Part shown: piece by piece, positions 51,167-59,794 of the stretch | Numbering within the stretch: the first letter of the stretch is position 1 | How the letters are laid out: every line of letters begins with the position of its first letter | Origin: Chloroflexota bacterium | GTDB lineage: Bacteria > Chloroflexota > Limnocylindria > Limnocylindrales > CSP1-4 | Assembly: GCA_947475545.1 (NCBI GenBank) | Contig: CANJLL010000007.1 | Span: 62,001 to 126,000, forward strand | Reading direction: 5' to 3' | DNA: 64,000 nucleotides | Program-made: the position numbers and the translations under genes | The notes under the pieces: generated by a model | Seen by the model: only the letters and a program-made list of their open reading frames with translations | The model's database searches: none | What the model was told of the DNA's origin: nothing

Positions 51167-51481
51167 TCAGGCGAGCGCGGGTTTCGGGGCAGACTGCCCG
51201 CTGACCGGGTCGTACTGGTTGCACGGGATCTCGCTGAGGCCGCGGTACTCCGCCATGAGCGGCCGGAGATCGAGCGTTGGCTCGCTGGTGATCGCCTGGC
51301 AGCGATGCAGCCGCGCCACGTACCAGCGGCACTGCGGGCAGTGTTCGGGTCGGAATGGGATCCGGGGCGCTGCCTGGAACACGCTGCAGTCATTTCCCGG
51401 CGATCGCCGCTCACCCGGCCGAGAGGGCCGGCCCTGGGCCCCATCCGGCAGCGGAGGTGGCCCGAATGGGGGCATGGTCAC
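51167..51481 (-). CDS. Small Cys-containing protein, unknown function
   Basis: A 104-codon frame with CPQCRWYVARLHRCQ (about residues 48-62) and further Cys at about 31 and 87 (EIPCNQYDP), a spacing that could bind zinc. The N-terminus is Pro-rich. It lies 65 bp downstream of radC on the same strand. No family is recognised and no good ribosome-binding site is seen; translation may start at a later codon. Confidence 0.5.
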   Translation of the reverse strand: MTMPPFGPPPLPDGAQGRPSRPGERRSPGNDCSVFQAAPRIPFRPEHCPQCRWYVARLHRCQAITSEPTLDLRPLMAEYRGLSEIPCNQYDPVSGQSAPKPALA

Positions 51482-51546
51482 AGGCGGCCGACCGGCGGCG
51501 CGAGGGCCGAACGTACCGGAAGTGGCCCGCCCGCGGCCTCCGATCG

Positions 51547-52344
51547 TCAGGCGGCCGTGGGCGAACGGCCGGGTCGATCAAACGCCACCCCGCGGTCGCG
51601 CAGGGAGACGTACATGTCATGGCCGATCACGAGGTGGTCCAGCACCTCGATGTCCAGCAGGCGGCCGGCCGCCAGCGCCTCTGCCGTCAGATGCAAGTCA
51701 TCCGGGGACGGCGTGGGATCGCCGGATGGGTGGTTGTGGACCAGGATCACGCCCGAGGCGTTGAGCCGAACGGCGTCACGGAACAGCTCCCCCACCCGGA
51801 CGAGCGATGACGACACGTTGCCCTGGTAGACGGTGGCGACCCGCAGGACCGCGTTCCTGGTGTTGAGGATGATGACCCGTAGCTCCTCGCGCTCCAGCCG
51901 GCCCATCTGGAGGATGAGCCGCTCCGCGACATCGGCCGGCGAGCGGATGGTCCAGCGATCCGTCGGCCAGTCGGCGAGCAGCCGTCGGCCCAGCTCGAAC
52001 GATGCCAGGAGCTGGGCCGCGCGGGCTGCGCCGATGCCCGGCAGCGATTCCAGCTCCGGCTCCGTGGCCCGGGCCAGCCCGGTCAGTGATTCAAACCGCC
52101 CCAACGCCTCATCCGCGAGGTCCACTGCCGAGACCCCCCGACGGCCGGAGCCCCAGACCAGGCCGATCAGCTCCGCGGCGCTCAGGCCCTCGACGCCGCG
52201 CTGGGCAAGTCGCTCGCGCGGGCGCTCCGTGGCCGGGAGCTCCCGCATGGCGCGGCCGCGCGCATGCTCTGTCTCCGGGGCCGGGCCCGCCTGGGCGGCA
52301 CGCGCGACGTGATCCGGAACCGGGGAGTTGGACAGCCTGGGCAT
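51547..52344 (-). CDS. radC: RadC family JAB-domain protein
   Basis: The 265-residue protein has a helix-hairpin-helix-like N-terminal half (SAAELIGLVWGSG, LESLPGIGAARAAQLLASFELG) and a C-terminal JAB1/MPN domain with intact metal motif HNHPSGDPTPSPDD plus the upstream Glu in VRVGELFRDAV. RadC was once linked to DNA repair, but its true role is unknown. ATG 52344 has GGAGG 4 nt upstream; ATG 52248 (MRELPATERPRERL) is the alternative and matches the family start. A long hairpin lies in the presumed leader. Confidence 0.9.
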   Translation of the reverse strand: MPRLSNSPVPDHVARAAQAGPAPETEHARGRAMRELPATERPRERLAQRGVEGLSAAELIGLVWGSGRRGVSAVDLADEALGRFESLTGLARATEPELESLPGIGAARAAQLLASFELGRRLLADWPTDRWTIRSPADVAERLILQMGRLEREELRVIILNTRNAVLRVATVYQGNVSSSLVRVGELFRDAVRLNASGVILVHNHPSGDPTPSPDDLHLTAEALAAGRLLDIEVLDHLVIGHDMYVSLRDRGVAFDRPGRSPTAA

Positions 52345-52378
52345 CTGGGCCTCCGCGAGCAGCAGGGATGGATGTCCC

Positions 52379-52427
52379 CGGGTTCGGATGACGGAAGCCC
52401 GCCGATTCCCCCCGCCATCCGAACCCG
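52379..52427. other. Hairpin between radC and the CPBP gene
   Basis: CGGGTTCGGATG (52379-52390) and its exact complement CATCCGAACCCG (52416-52427) enclose a 25-nt loop. It could be a terminator of the upstream CPBP gene or an element in the radC leader. Confidence 0.5.
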
Positions 52428-52561
52428 AGGACACTGCGCAGCCTACGCAGGGGCACTCAATCGGGGCTCAACTCGGACTGCATCGCGGCTCACCCGGCGC
52501 GACTCGGATCGGCAACGCCCGTCGGCCTCGGCCCCGGCCCGCGTGGCCCCGGTCGCCTGGT

Positions 52562-53530
52562 TCAGCCGTTGGGCGCGACCGCCAGCTCGGCCAGGACCAG
52601 GAGGACGGCGTTGAAGGCGGCGTGCAGCCCGATCGGCGCCCAGAGGCTCCCGCGCCGGATATAGGCCCAGCCCAGGACCAGCGCCACCGGGAGCCGCCCC
52701 ACGAAGCCGACGATCGCCGCGCCGGCGGCCTGGTTGAACGTGTCGCCGCCCACGAACAGCACGTGCAGGAGCGCGAAGAGCAGCGCGGCCCGCACGATCC
52801 CGCCGCGCTCGCCCATGCCGCGCACCCAGGCCGTGGTCGCCACCCCGCGGAAGAGGATCTCCTCCCCGATCGGCGCGAGGACGGCCCCGCCCAGCAGATT
52901 GAGCGCCAGTCCCCAGGCGGTGCCGGTCGGCGGCAGGGGGCTGGGCGGCGTCACGCCGAGTGCCGAGACCATCGCCGCTGACAGCACGGCCGTGACCAGG
53001 ACGACGGGGCCCGCCAGGGCCGCGCCCCAGGCCAGCTCCGCGCCGGCCCGTCGGCCCGGGCCCGCCAGGCCGATCTCGGCCCAGCTGAGGGCCTCCGTGC
53101 CAACTACCAGGAGCCGCGTGATCCCGGCGTAGCCCGCGGCGCTGAGCGCGACGAGCACGAGCTCGGCCACGGGCCGCGCGACGGAGACGCCGGCGGCCGA
53201 CAGCGGGAGTCCAACGACCACGGCCAGGAGATAGACGGTGATCACCGCGACCAGGACCACGAGGAAGGGCGATGGGCCCAGGTATGGCTCGACGCCGCGG
53301 GCGCGCCGCTCGATCGCCTGGCTGCCAGCCCCGGCGACCAGGCCCAGGTCCAGAACCACCATCCCACCGACGAACACCAGGCTGCCGAAGGCGGTGCCAC
53401 CCGAGAGGAATCCCACGACCACGGCACCGCCGCCCATGAGCGACAGGATCCAGCCGACGACGAACAGGCCGGGGGCGGATCGACCCTCGATCGTGAAGGT
53501 GGACCGACCGGGTCGCGAGGGTTCGATCAA
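52562..53530 (-). CDS. CPBP-family intramembrane metalloprotease
   Basis: This 322-residue protein has about eight hydrophobic helices and the CPBP (Abi/CAAX protease-like) motifs: LAPIGEEILFRG (EExxxR), RAALLFALLHVLF (FxxxH) and IGLHAAFNAVLLVL (HxxxN). Members process prenylated or bacteriocin-like substrates; the substrate here is unknown. TTG 53530 overlaps the upstream zinc-ribbon gene stop (TTGA), so the two are coupled. Confidence 0.88.
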   Translation of the reverse strand: MIEPSRPGRSTFTIEGRSAPGLFVVGWILSLMGGGAVVVGFLSGGTAFGSLVFVGGMVVLDLGLVAGAGSQAIERRARGVEPYLGPSPFLVVLVAVITVYLLAVVVGLPLSAAGVSVARPVAELVLVALSAAGYAGITRLLVVGTEALSWAEIGLAGPGRRAGAELAWGAALAGPVVLVTAVLSAAMVSALGVTPPSPLPPTGTAWGLALNLLGGAVLAPIGEEILFRGVATTAWVRGMGERGGIVRAALLFALLHVLFVGGDTFNQAAGAAIVGFVGRLPVALVLGWAYIRRGSLWAPIGLHAAFNAVLLVLAELAVAPNG

Positions 53531-54186
53531 CGCTCCGACTTGGGCTCGGCTCCGAGTCGGCCGCCGTCAACGCGGGCCGTCGTCGGCGTTGCGTGCGAGA
53601 CCGGGCCCGCCGGGCGGGCCGCGGCCCGGGGCGACACACCGGGGCCAAGGATGGCCTCCTCGACGTCGCCGAGCGCCGGCACGGACCGGACGGCCGCGGT
53701 GATGTCGCGCCGGTCAAAGTCGCGGCCGCACCAGGCGCACAGCGACCAGTCCAGGCCGACCAGCCGGCCGCAGTTGGGACAGACGCGGTTCAGGCGGGTC
53801 CGGCAGGTGGGGCAGATGATCCATTCCTCGTCCACCCGCCGCTGACAGGTTGGACAGGTCCTGACCATCTCGACCTCGGCGAGGAGCGCCTCCTCCGCCA
53901 GATTCCGCTCGTAGACCTCGCCGATCTTCTCCTGCGGGCGGATGATCCGGTAGATGAAGATGGCAAGCCAGAAGAAGACGGGGGTGAACAGGATCACGCC
54001 GCTGGCGACCAGGTAGGGCGCGAGTGGGTTGTCCGTCCGCAGCTGGATGTCGCGGAAGCCCCAGTAGGCGCCAGCCAGCCAGAGGATCACGATGTAGAAC
54101 GCGGCGGCCTTCAGCCCGAGCTGGAGGATGGGGTTGTTGAAGATCCCACCGATCGTGTCGGTGATCGTCTTGATGATGTCGCCCAT
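53527..54186 (-). CDS. Membrane protein with double zinc ribbon
   Basis: This 219-residue protein has two N-terminal transmembrane helices (about 24-42 and 57-81), then four CxxC pairs: TCPTCQ, ICPTCR, VCPNCG and CAWCG (about residues 110-156), forming a double zinc ribbon. The C-terminal tail is Ala/Pro-rich. It starts the two-gene unit with the CPBP protease, suggesting an adaptor or substrate role. A TACACT -10 lies at 54325-54320. Confidence 0.82.
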   Translation of the reverse strand: MGDIIKTITDTIGGIFNNPILQLGLKAAAFYIVILWLAGAYWGFRDIQLRTDNPLAPYLVASGVILFTPVFFWLAIFIYRIIRPQEKIGEVYERNLAEEALLAEVEMVRTCPTCQRRVDEEWIICPTCRTRLNRVCPNCGRLVGLDWSLCAWCGRDFDRRDITAAVRSVPALGDVEEAILGPGVSPRAAARPAGPVSHATPTTARVDGGRLGAEPKSER

Positions 54187-54319
54187 TCGGCCGGAGGTGT
54201 CCTCGAAGCAGCGTGGGGTCGAAGCCGCGATCCTGGGCCGCGCGGCACGCGGCAGTCCCCGCTCATGACGGCGCGCCACGCTCACGGGAAGGTCCCGCAC
54301 TCGCGGCCAGATCCCGCGC

Positions 54320-54325
54320 AGTGTA
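54320..54325 (-). promoter_or_regulatory. -10 hexamer (TACACT) of the zinc-ribbon/CPBP operon
   Basis: TACACT on the minus strand, 134 nt before the ATG at 54186, in the 190-bp gap after the membrane-protein gene stop. Confidence 0.4.
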
Positions 54326-54376
54326 GCAGGGCCCTCGCGAGCGCTCGCCGATCGAAACGCCTGGTGACGTCCGGGT

Positions 54377-55327
54377 TCAGACGGGTTCGACGGCCCCCGC
54401 GTGACGGTCGCGGGGCGGGAGTGCCCCTCGGCGGGCCGCCTCGTAGGTCCAGGCCGCAGCCCGCCAGGCGGCCACGACGGCCATCAGCCACAGGCCCGAC
54501 AGCCAGATCGAGGTGAACGACGCGAGGCTCGCGGCCACGACCAGTGGGTGGACGCCACCGGCCAGGACAACGCGGACCCGATCCCAGGCATAGCCGGCAG
54601 CTGCCACCGCGGGCACGGCGACCGCCGCCAGCAGCCCCGTCGCGACGATGAGCGTCCCGAGCGATGCCGGCCGGGCGAGCGTGGTCCAGCCGGCCGCGAG
54701 CGCGCGCCTTGGGGTCATTGGGCCGTCACGCCCCAGGACCAGCCGACGGACGGCCAGGCCCCCGGCAGCCTCACCGGCCAGCCAGGTCAGCACCAGGGCC
54801 ACGATCACGTCCGGGACGCGAAGCACCACCCGCAGGATGATTGGGATGGCGACGTCGCCCGGTGTGATCAGCTCGGCGTAGACGGCCTCGACGACGCGGG
54901 CCACACCCCAGCCGATGGCGATGGCAAACGGCAGGTGGGATACCAGCCGCAGGGCCAGCGCCTGGGGCGCCAGTCGGTCACGCCGGCGCGGCGCAATCCC
55001 CAGGTCGGGGGCGGCACCCATCTCCGCGACCAGCGTCACCTCGAGCCAGGCCGCCAGGAGGCCACCGCCCAGGAGCCAGGCGAAGGCGGTCACGGCCGCC
55101 AGCACGACCAGCGCAACGAATGCGTCGGATGGGCTGCCAAACACGAACCCAACCAGCGAGGGAGCGACCGCGTTGGTCAGCCCGGCGGGCGTGGGCAGGA
55201 TGACGATGGGCGCCAGGAAGACGAGCAGGCCGCCCCGGAGCAGGAAGCCGGCGAGGGCAATCAGCCACCAGCGCGGCCGATCGAGGGTGGCGCCCAGGGA
55301 CGCGCGGAGCGCCGCGCTCCAGCTCAT
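54377..55327 (-). CDS. Polytopic membrane protein, unknown function
   Basis: This 316-residue protein has about seven hydrophobic segments and polar loops with RRRDRLAPQ and GRDGPMTPRRALAAG. It resembles the glycerophosphoryl-diester-like/DUF-type polytopic proteins of high-G+C bacteria, but I cannot name a family. Its ATG lies 13 bp after the UPF0182 stop, so it is probably co-transcribed with it. Confidence 0.7.
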   Translation of the reverse strand: MSWSAALRASLGATLDRPRWWLIALAGFLLRGGLLVFLAPIVILPTPAGLTNAVAPSLVGFVFGSPSDAFVALVVLAAVTAFAWLLGGGLLAAWLEVTLVAEMGAAPDLGIAPRRRDRLAPQALALRLVSHLPFAIAIGWGVARVVEAVYAELITPGDVAIPIILRVVLRVPDVIVALVLTWLAGEAAGGLAVRRLVLGRDGPMTPRRALAAGWTTLARPASLGTLIVATGLLAAVAVPAVAAAGYAWDRVRVVLAGGVHPLVVAASLASFTSIWLSGLWLMAVVAAWRAAAWTYEAARRGALPPRDRHAGAVEPV

Positions 55328-55340
55328 GTGGGTGGGTTGC

Positions 55341-58300
55341 TCAGGGCGTCCGGCTGGCGGACGGCGCGGGGGTGGCAGCGCTGGAGGCCTTCGGCGCTGC
55401 CGACGGCGTGGTCAACGACTCCAACCGCTGGAGTGCCTGCTGGACCAGGGCGATCTCCTGCCCGTAGCGGGCGAAGTCACCGTTCTTCAGGGCTGCCTGC
55501 GCCGCCTCGAAATGGCTGTTGGCGTAGGCGATGAGCCCGGCGACGTCCGCGGGCAGCTGGGCCCCCGGCGCCGCCGTGGCGACCGGGCCCGGCGATGCGC
55601 CGGGCCCGGCGGAGGAGCCCGGGGCCGGGCTGAGCGACGGGCTGGTCCCGGCGCTGCTAGCGAGCAGGAGGTTGAGCGCCTCGGTCAGGGTGCGGCCCCA
55701 GACGACGGTGGTGGGCGACGCGACCACGATGCGCTGGAACTCGGGGAACTTGGAGCTGGTGGACTGCAGGTAGACCGGCTGCAGGTAGAGGAGCGAGTCG
55801 CCGATGGGCACCACGATGAGGTTGCCCCGGATCACGCTGCTGCCCGACTGGTCCCAGAGGGTGACCTGGGCGCTGATGATCGGGTCCTGGTCGATCCGGG
55901 CCTCGATCTGTGCCGGCCCAAAGACCGTGGTGTCGGACGGGAAGCGGTAGACCCGCGTGGCGCCGTAGTTGGGCGCGTCGTTGCGGGCGGCGATCCACGC
56001 GATCATGTTGGGGCGCTGGGTGGGCACCATGGGCTGCAGGAGCAGGAACTCCGGGGTGGCCTCACCGGGCATCCGCATGATCACGTAGTACGCCTCGGAC
56101 GGGAGGCTCTGGGCGCTGGTGGTTCCGGCCGGGACCGTCCACGTGTCGCTGCTGTCGAAGAACGTGGCCGGCTGGGTGGCGTGATAGCGGCCGTACATCG
56201 CCGTCTGGACGTTGAAGAGGTCCTCCGGCACCCGCAGGTGCGCCGCCAGGTCGGTCGGCATGTCGGACATCGGCCGGAAGAGGGCCGGGAAGACGCCCTC
56301 GTAGGCCCGGATGATGGGGTCCGACGGGTCCGCCACGTAGAACGTCATGGTGCCGTCGTAGGCATCCATGGTGATCTTGACGCTGTTGCGCAGGTAGTTG
56401 AAGGGCTGGCTGCCCAGGCCGCTGCCGTCCGGAGCGATGGTCGGCTGGGCGTGCGGGAACCGGTCGCTGGTGGTGTAGGCATCCTGCACGTAGACCAGCC
56501 GGCCGCGGGCATCCACGACGACATACGGGTCCTTGTCGTAGCGCAGGAACGGCGCGATGAGCTGCAGGCGCTCGCCCAGGGAGCGGTTCATGAGCAGCTG
56601 GCTGGCGCTGGTGACCTGGTCGCTGATGAGCAGGTTCAGGTCGCCGAAGCGGGCCGCCAAGAGGAGCCGGTTGAGCGTGGTATCCAGCGGGATCCCGGTG
56701 GTGCCGGTCCAGCGGGTCTCGACGGCGGAGTCCGTGCCGCCGGTCGTGTCGCCGGTGCCGCGCGGGTAGTCAAACTCCACCTGGCGGGCGCCGGTCACCA
56801 CGTAGCCGCCCTCGGCCTCGCCGAAGTAGATGCGTGGCTCCTTGACCTCCGGGGCGCCGCCCGACGAGACCGGGGGCAGGTTCTTGATGATCAGTTGGGG
56901 CTGGCCCTCGGTGGTGACTTCGTTCACCGGGACCATCACGAGGCCCACGCCGTGCGTGTAGGTGATCCGCTCATTGACCCAGCCGGCGGCATTGGGGTTG
57001 CCGGCCAGGTCCAGCTCACGGGCCGAGAGCATCACCTGGCGCTGCGAGCCGTTGATGGTGTACCGGTCAACGTCGACATCCGGGAACCTGTAGTACCGGC
57101 GGACGGTCTGGAGCTGGCCCAGCGTCTGGCCCAGCGGCCGGTAGTCCCACAGGCGGGCGTTCTGGAACGTCGACGCGTCCTGCGTGATGGCGGCCTGGGT
57201 CAGGGGCGCACTCCCGTTGAAGGAGCGCTCCTCCCACGTGTCGATGCCGTAGGCCAGGCGGGTCATGGCGATGTTGTTGCCGATGAAGCGCTCTTCCTGG
57301 GCGAACTTGTTGGGCTCGACCGTGAAGCGCTGGACCGCCGCGGGGTAGGCGCTGCCGACCAGGAAGGAGGCGAGGAACCAGACCACCAGGGTGGCGGCGA
57401 ACGGCCAGAGCCAGCGGGTGAACGCCGCCCCCACCAGCAGGGCCGCCGCCATGCCAGAGACGACCGTGAGCAGGTCGTAGGCGAAGAAGCGCGCGTTGGC
57501 GTCCGTGAAGCCAACGCCCGCCGCGACGCCGTTGCTGCTGTAGGTGAGCTCGTACTTGTCCAGCTGGTAGCCGAAGGCGGTGGACAGCAGGAAGAGCCCG
57601 GCCAGCAGTCCGAGGTGCACGCGGACCGGCGTCGCGAGGATGTCGCGGCCACGGGTCGCCGCGATGAGGTAGCCAATCCCGGCGACCAGCAGGCTGGCCA
57701 GGACCAGGCCGTTGACCGTCCCCTGGAGCATCCGCAGGAACGGGAGCTCAAACAGGAACCAGCCGATGTCGCGGGTGAAGACGGGGTCGATGACCGGCTT
57801 TGCCGGATCGGGCGAGAAGGGGACGCGGTTGATCCAGAGGAGGATGGTCTCCCAGTTGGCCGAGAGGGCCGCGCCCACGCCGAGCGCGATCAGGACGGCG
57901 AGCCCGGCGGCAACCCAGATGGCGAGCGGCCCGAGGTCCGGGAGCTCCGACTCCGAGGACGGGACGTCGCGGACGACGCGGGGACGGGGCGCCCCATAGG
58001 GCCCCTGCCCGGTGGTGGTGGATGCCTCGGAGATCCGGGCCAAAAACTCCCGGACCGCTCCGCCGGCGCCGGGACCGGCACCCTCGGGCGCGAGGCGGCC
58101 GGTGAGCCACAGATTGGCCAGGAGCACCACGAGCGCCAGGCCCAGGCCGGCGACAAAGAGCCCGGCGCCCGCGCCGAGCCGGGTGACCAGCACGTCGGAG
58201 AAGCCGACGCTCCGGAACCAGAGGATGTTGGTCCACAGGTCCACGCCGACCGTCAGCATCAGGCCCACGCCCATGACGACGGCGAGGATCAGCCACGTGC

Positions 58301-58574
58301 GCAGCCCAGGGCCATCCTGGGATGGTCGGATGGGGCGCGGGGGCGTGGGACGGCGGGGCGGAGCGCCGCCGGCGCCGGAGCGCCGGGGCCCGGATGGGCC
58401 ACCCGCGTTGCGGGGCGGCTGGTCGTCGCCGGGCTCGTCAGCGGCGTCCGCTGGGTCGGGCCGGCCGTCACCATCGGCGTCCGGGCCGACGCGCCGGGGG
58501 CCCTGCCCACCCGTGGGCTGGCCGGCCTGCCGGCGCTGCAACTCGTTCAGGAACTCGTCGAAGATGTCAGGCAT
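55341..58574 (-). CDS. UPF0182 family large membrane protein
   Basis: This 1077-residue protein matches COG1615/UPF0182 in size and layout. A charged Pro/Gly-rich N-terminus (1-85) is followed by about seven transmembrane helices between 90 and 400 (LRTWLILAVVMGVGLMLT, GLFVAGLGLALVVLLANLWL, AIWVAAGLAVLIALGVGA). A large extracytoplasmic domain (400-970) includes YTHGVGLVMVPVNEV and FDSSDTWTVPAG. The tail is Ala/Pro/Ser-rich. Its function is unknown, although it is found in most actinobacteria and many other high-G+C taxa. A TATCCT hexamer lies 9 nt before the ATG. Confidence 0.94.
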   Translation of the reverse strand: MPDIFDEFLNELQRRQAGQPTGGQGPRRVGPDADGDGRPDPADAADEPGDDQPPRNAGGPSGPRRSGAGGAPPRRPTPPRPIRPSQDGPGLRTWLILAVVMGVGLMLTVGVDLWTNILWFRSVGFSDVLVTRLGAGAGLFVAGLGLALVVLLANLWLTGRLAPEGAGPGAGGAVREFLARISEASTTTGQGPYGAPRPRVVRDVPSSESELPDLGPLAIWVAAGLAVLIALGVGAALSANWETILLWINRVPFSPDPAKPVIDPVFTRDIGWFLFELPFLRMLQGTVNGLVLASLLVAGIGYLIAATRGRDILATPVRVHLGLLAGLFLLSTAFGYQLDKYELTYSSNGVAAGVGFTDANARFFAYDLLTVVSGMAAALLVGAAFTRWLWPFAATLVVWFLASFLVGSAYPAAVQRFTVEPNKFAQEERFIGNNIAMTRLAYGIDTWEERSFNGSAPLTQAAITQDASTFQNARLWDYRPLGQTLGQLQTVRRYYRFPDVDVDRYTINGSQRQVMLSARELDLAGNPNAAGWVNERITYTHGVGLVMVPVNEVTTEGQPQLIIKNLPPVSSGGAPEVKEPRIYFGEAEGGYVVTGARQVEFDYPRGTGDTTGGTDSAVETRWTGTTGIPLDTTLNRLLLAARFGDLNLLISDQVTSASQLLMNRSLGERLQLIAPFLRYDKDPYVVVDARGRLVYVQDAYTTSDRFPHAQPTIAPDGSGLGSQPFNYLRNSVKITMDAYDGTMTFYVADPSDPIIRAYEGVFPALFRPMSDMPTDLAAHLRVPEDLFNVQTAMYGRYHATQPATFFDSSDTWTVPAGTTSAQSLPSEAYYVIMRMPGEATPEFLLLQPMVPTQRPNMIAWIAARNDAPNYGATRVYRFPSDTTVFGPAQIEARIDQDPIISAQVTLWDQSGSSVIRGNLIVVPIGDSLLYLQPVYLQSTSSKFPEFQRIVVASPTTVVWGRTLTEALNLLLASSAGTSPSLSPAPGSSAGPGASPGPVATAAPGAQLPADVAGLIAYANSHFEAAQAALKNGDFARYGQEIALVQQALQRLESLTTPSAAPKASSAATPAPSASRTP

Positions 58575-58583
58575 CAGGTCGGG

Positions 58584-58589
58584 AGGATA
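58584..58589 (-). promoter_or_regulatory. -10 hexamer (TATCCT) of the UPF0182 gene
   Basis: TATCCT on the minus strand, 9 nt before the ATG at 58574. The same hexamer precedes the next gene upstream (59139-59134). Confidence 0.4.
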
Positions 58590-58668
58590 GCCGGTGTCTC
58601 ACAAAGGCGGGCTGGAATCGCACGCCGGGAGCCCGGGCGCGCCACCGGACGAGCCGCGGGGCGACGCC

Positions 58669-59127
58669 TCAGCGGCGCGAGAGCGCCTCGAGGGCGACCC
58701 GGAATGCGTCCTGCACCATCTCGGCCAGCTGGTTTGATCCCATCGTGGCCGCTCTCGCCGGCTCGAACCGGAAGGCGACCCGGATGGCCAGGGGAACGCG
58801 CCAGGGGCGGGTCCGGTCGTCCGGCTGCGCAACGAGTCCCAGCCGGATGCCGAGGCGGCCGGCGTCCTCCAGGATCATCCCGGAGAGTCCACCGGAGACG
58901 CTGGGGCCCAGCCGGGCGAGTGGCGGGTCGGGTGGCGGGCCAGCGGCCGGGGCGACGTCGCGGAACGAGATGACCCCCTCGTCATCGGCGACCCACAGGA
59001 TGGTCATCCACCAGCCGTCGGGCGCGTCCGAGGGCCGGCCCATGCCCAGCCGGTAGGTGCGGTCGCCGACGCGGACGGGCTGCTCGCGGAGATATGAGGG
59101 GCCGGGCGGCGGGAGTCGGTCGGGCAT
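58669..59127 (-). CDS. Conserved-looking protein of unknown function
   Basis: A 152-residue soluble protein with YLREQPVRVGDRTYRLGMG, GWWMTILWVADDEGVISFRDV and a C-terminal helix MGSNQLAEMVQDAFRVALEAL. I do not recognise a family. ATG 59127 was chosen because TATCCT lies 6 nt upstream; the frame continuing to 59499 runs over the zinc-ribbon gene. Confidence 0.65.
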   Translation of the reverse strand: MPDRLPPPGPSYLREQPVRVGDRTYRLGMGRPSDAPDGWWMTILWVADDEGVISFRDVAPAAGPPPDPPLARLGPSVSGGLSGMILEDAGRLGIRLGLVAQPDDRTRPWRVPLAIRVAFRFEPARAATMGSNQLAEMVQDAFRVALEALSRR

Positions 59128-59133
59128 GGGCCG

Positions 59134-59139
59134 AGGATA
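59134..59139 (-). promoter_or_regulatory. -10 hexamer (TATCCT), leaderless
   Basis: TATCCT followed by CGGCCC and the ATG at 59127 on the minus strand. Confidence 0.5.
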
Positions 59140-59182
59140 GCCGGGAGAGCGAGGCCGGGCGTCCCGGGGTGCCTGGCCGGGG

Positions 59183-59653
59183 TCAGTCCCGGGGGTCGGC
59201 TGGGTCCTGGCCCGTGGGCTGCGCACGCGCGGCGGTGGCCTCCGCGGCGGCGGCCTCATCGAGCTCCAACCGCAATCGATGCATCTCCTCGAGCACGGCC
59301 CGCGAGGGCGGCGCCAGCGCGTCGATGGATGCCGGGCCCAGGTCGACCACGTCGGCCTCGAAGACAGGATCCAGGCGGGGCCCGAACAAGCCACGCTTCT
59401 GGGGCTGCGCGGCGGCCGATCGGGCGACCCGCAGGAGCGCGGGGTCGAGCGTCGTGACCCCCGGGATCGACGCCTCCGGGTCCTCGACGAGGCCCGCACC
59501 GCAGGCGGGGCAGCGCCCGGGCATGGGCGTATCGAGCGCCGCCGAACACCACGGGCAGGTGGGCCCGGCAGGGGCGAGCGGCGCGGCGGACGGGCGGTCC
59601 GCCGAGGGATCTGGCGTCAGGGGCGGCTGACCGGTGGCCGAATCGTCGGACAT
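59183..59653 (-). CDS. Zinc-ribbon protein of unknown function
   Basis: A 156-residue protein with CPWCSAALDTPMPGRCPACG (residues about 33-52), a four-Cys zinc ribbon. A Pro-rich start precedes it, and a charged helical C-terminus (AVLEEMHRLRLELDEAAAAEA) follows. No enzyme motif is present; such ribbons often act in protein or nucleic-acid contacts. ATG 59653 has TAGAGT 6 nt upstream. Confidence 0.75.
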   Translation of the reverse strand: MSDDSATGQPPLTPDPSADRPSAAPLAPAGPTCPWCSAALDTPMPGRCPACGAGLVEDPEASIPGVTTLDPALLRVARSAAAQPQKRGLFGPRLDPVFEADVVDLGPASIDALAPPSRAVLEEMHRLRLELDEAAAAEATAARAQPTGQDPADPRD

Positions 59654-59659
59654 GCCGTC

Positions 59660-59665
59660 ACTCTA
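59660..59665 (-). promoter_or_regulatory. -10 hexamer (TAGAGT), leaderless
   Basis: TAGAGT followed by GACGGC and the ATG at 59653 on the minus strand. Confidence 0.45.
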
Positions 59666-59794
59666 GCAATCGCCCACGGCGCCGGGATGACCCGATGGTC
59701 CCACGACCGGCTGGTCCGGTCGGAGGGCGTTCGGGCGGGAGCGGTGTGCCGGCGAGCCTGGAGGGCCGGCGGGTTCAGCAGGGCCTGGGTGACC

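Noticed and set aside
54915..58973. A 1352-codon open frame on the plus strand
   Set aside because: It is antisense to the UPF0182 gene, has low-complexity Arg/Gly/Ala content and no domain; open antisense frames are expected at this G+C content.
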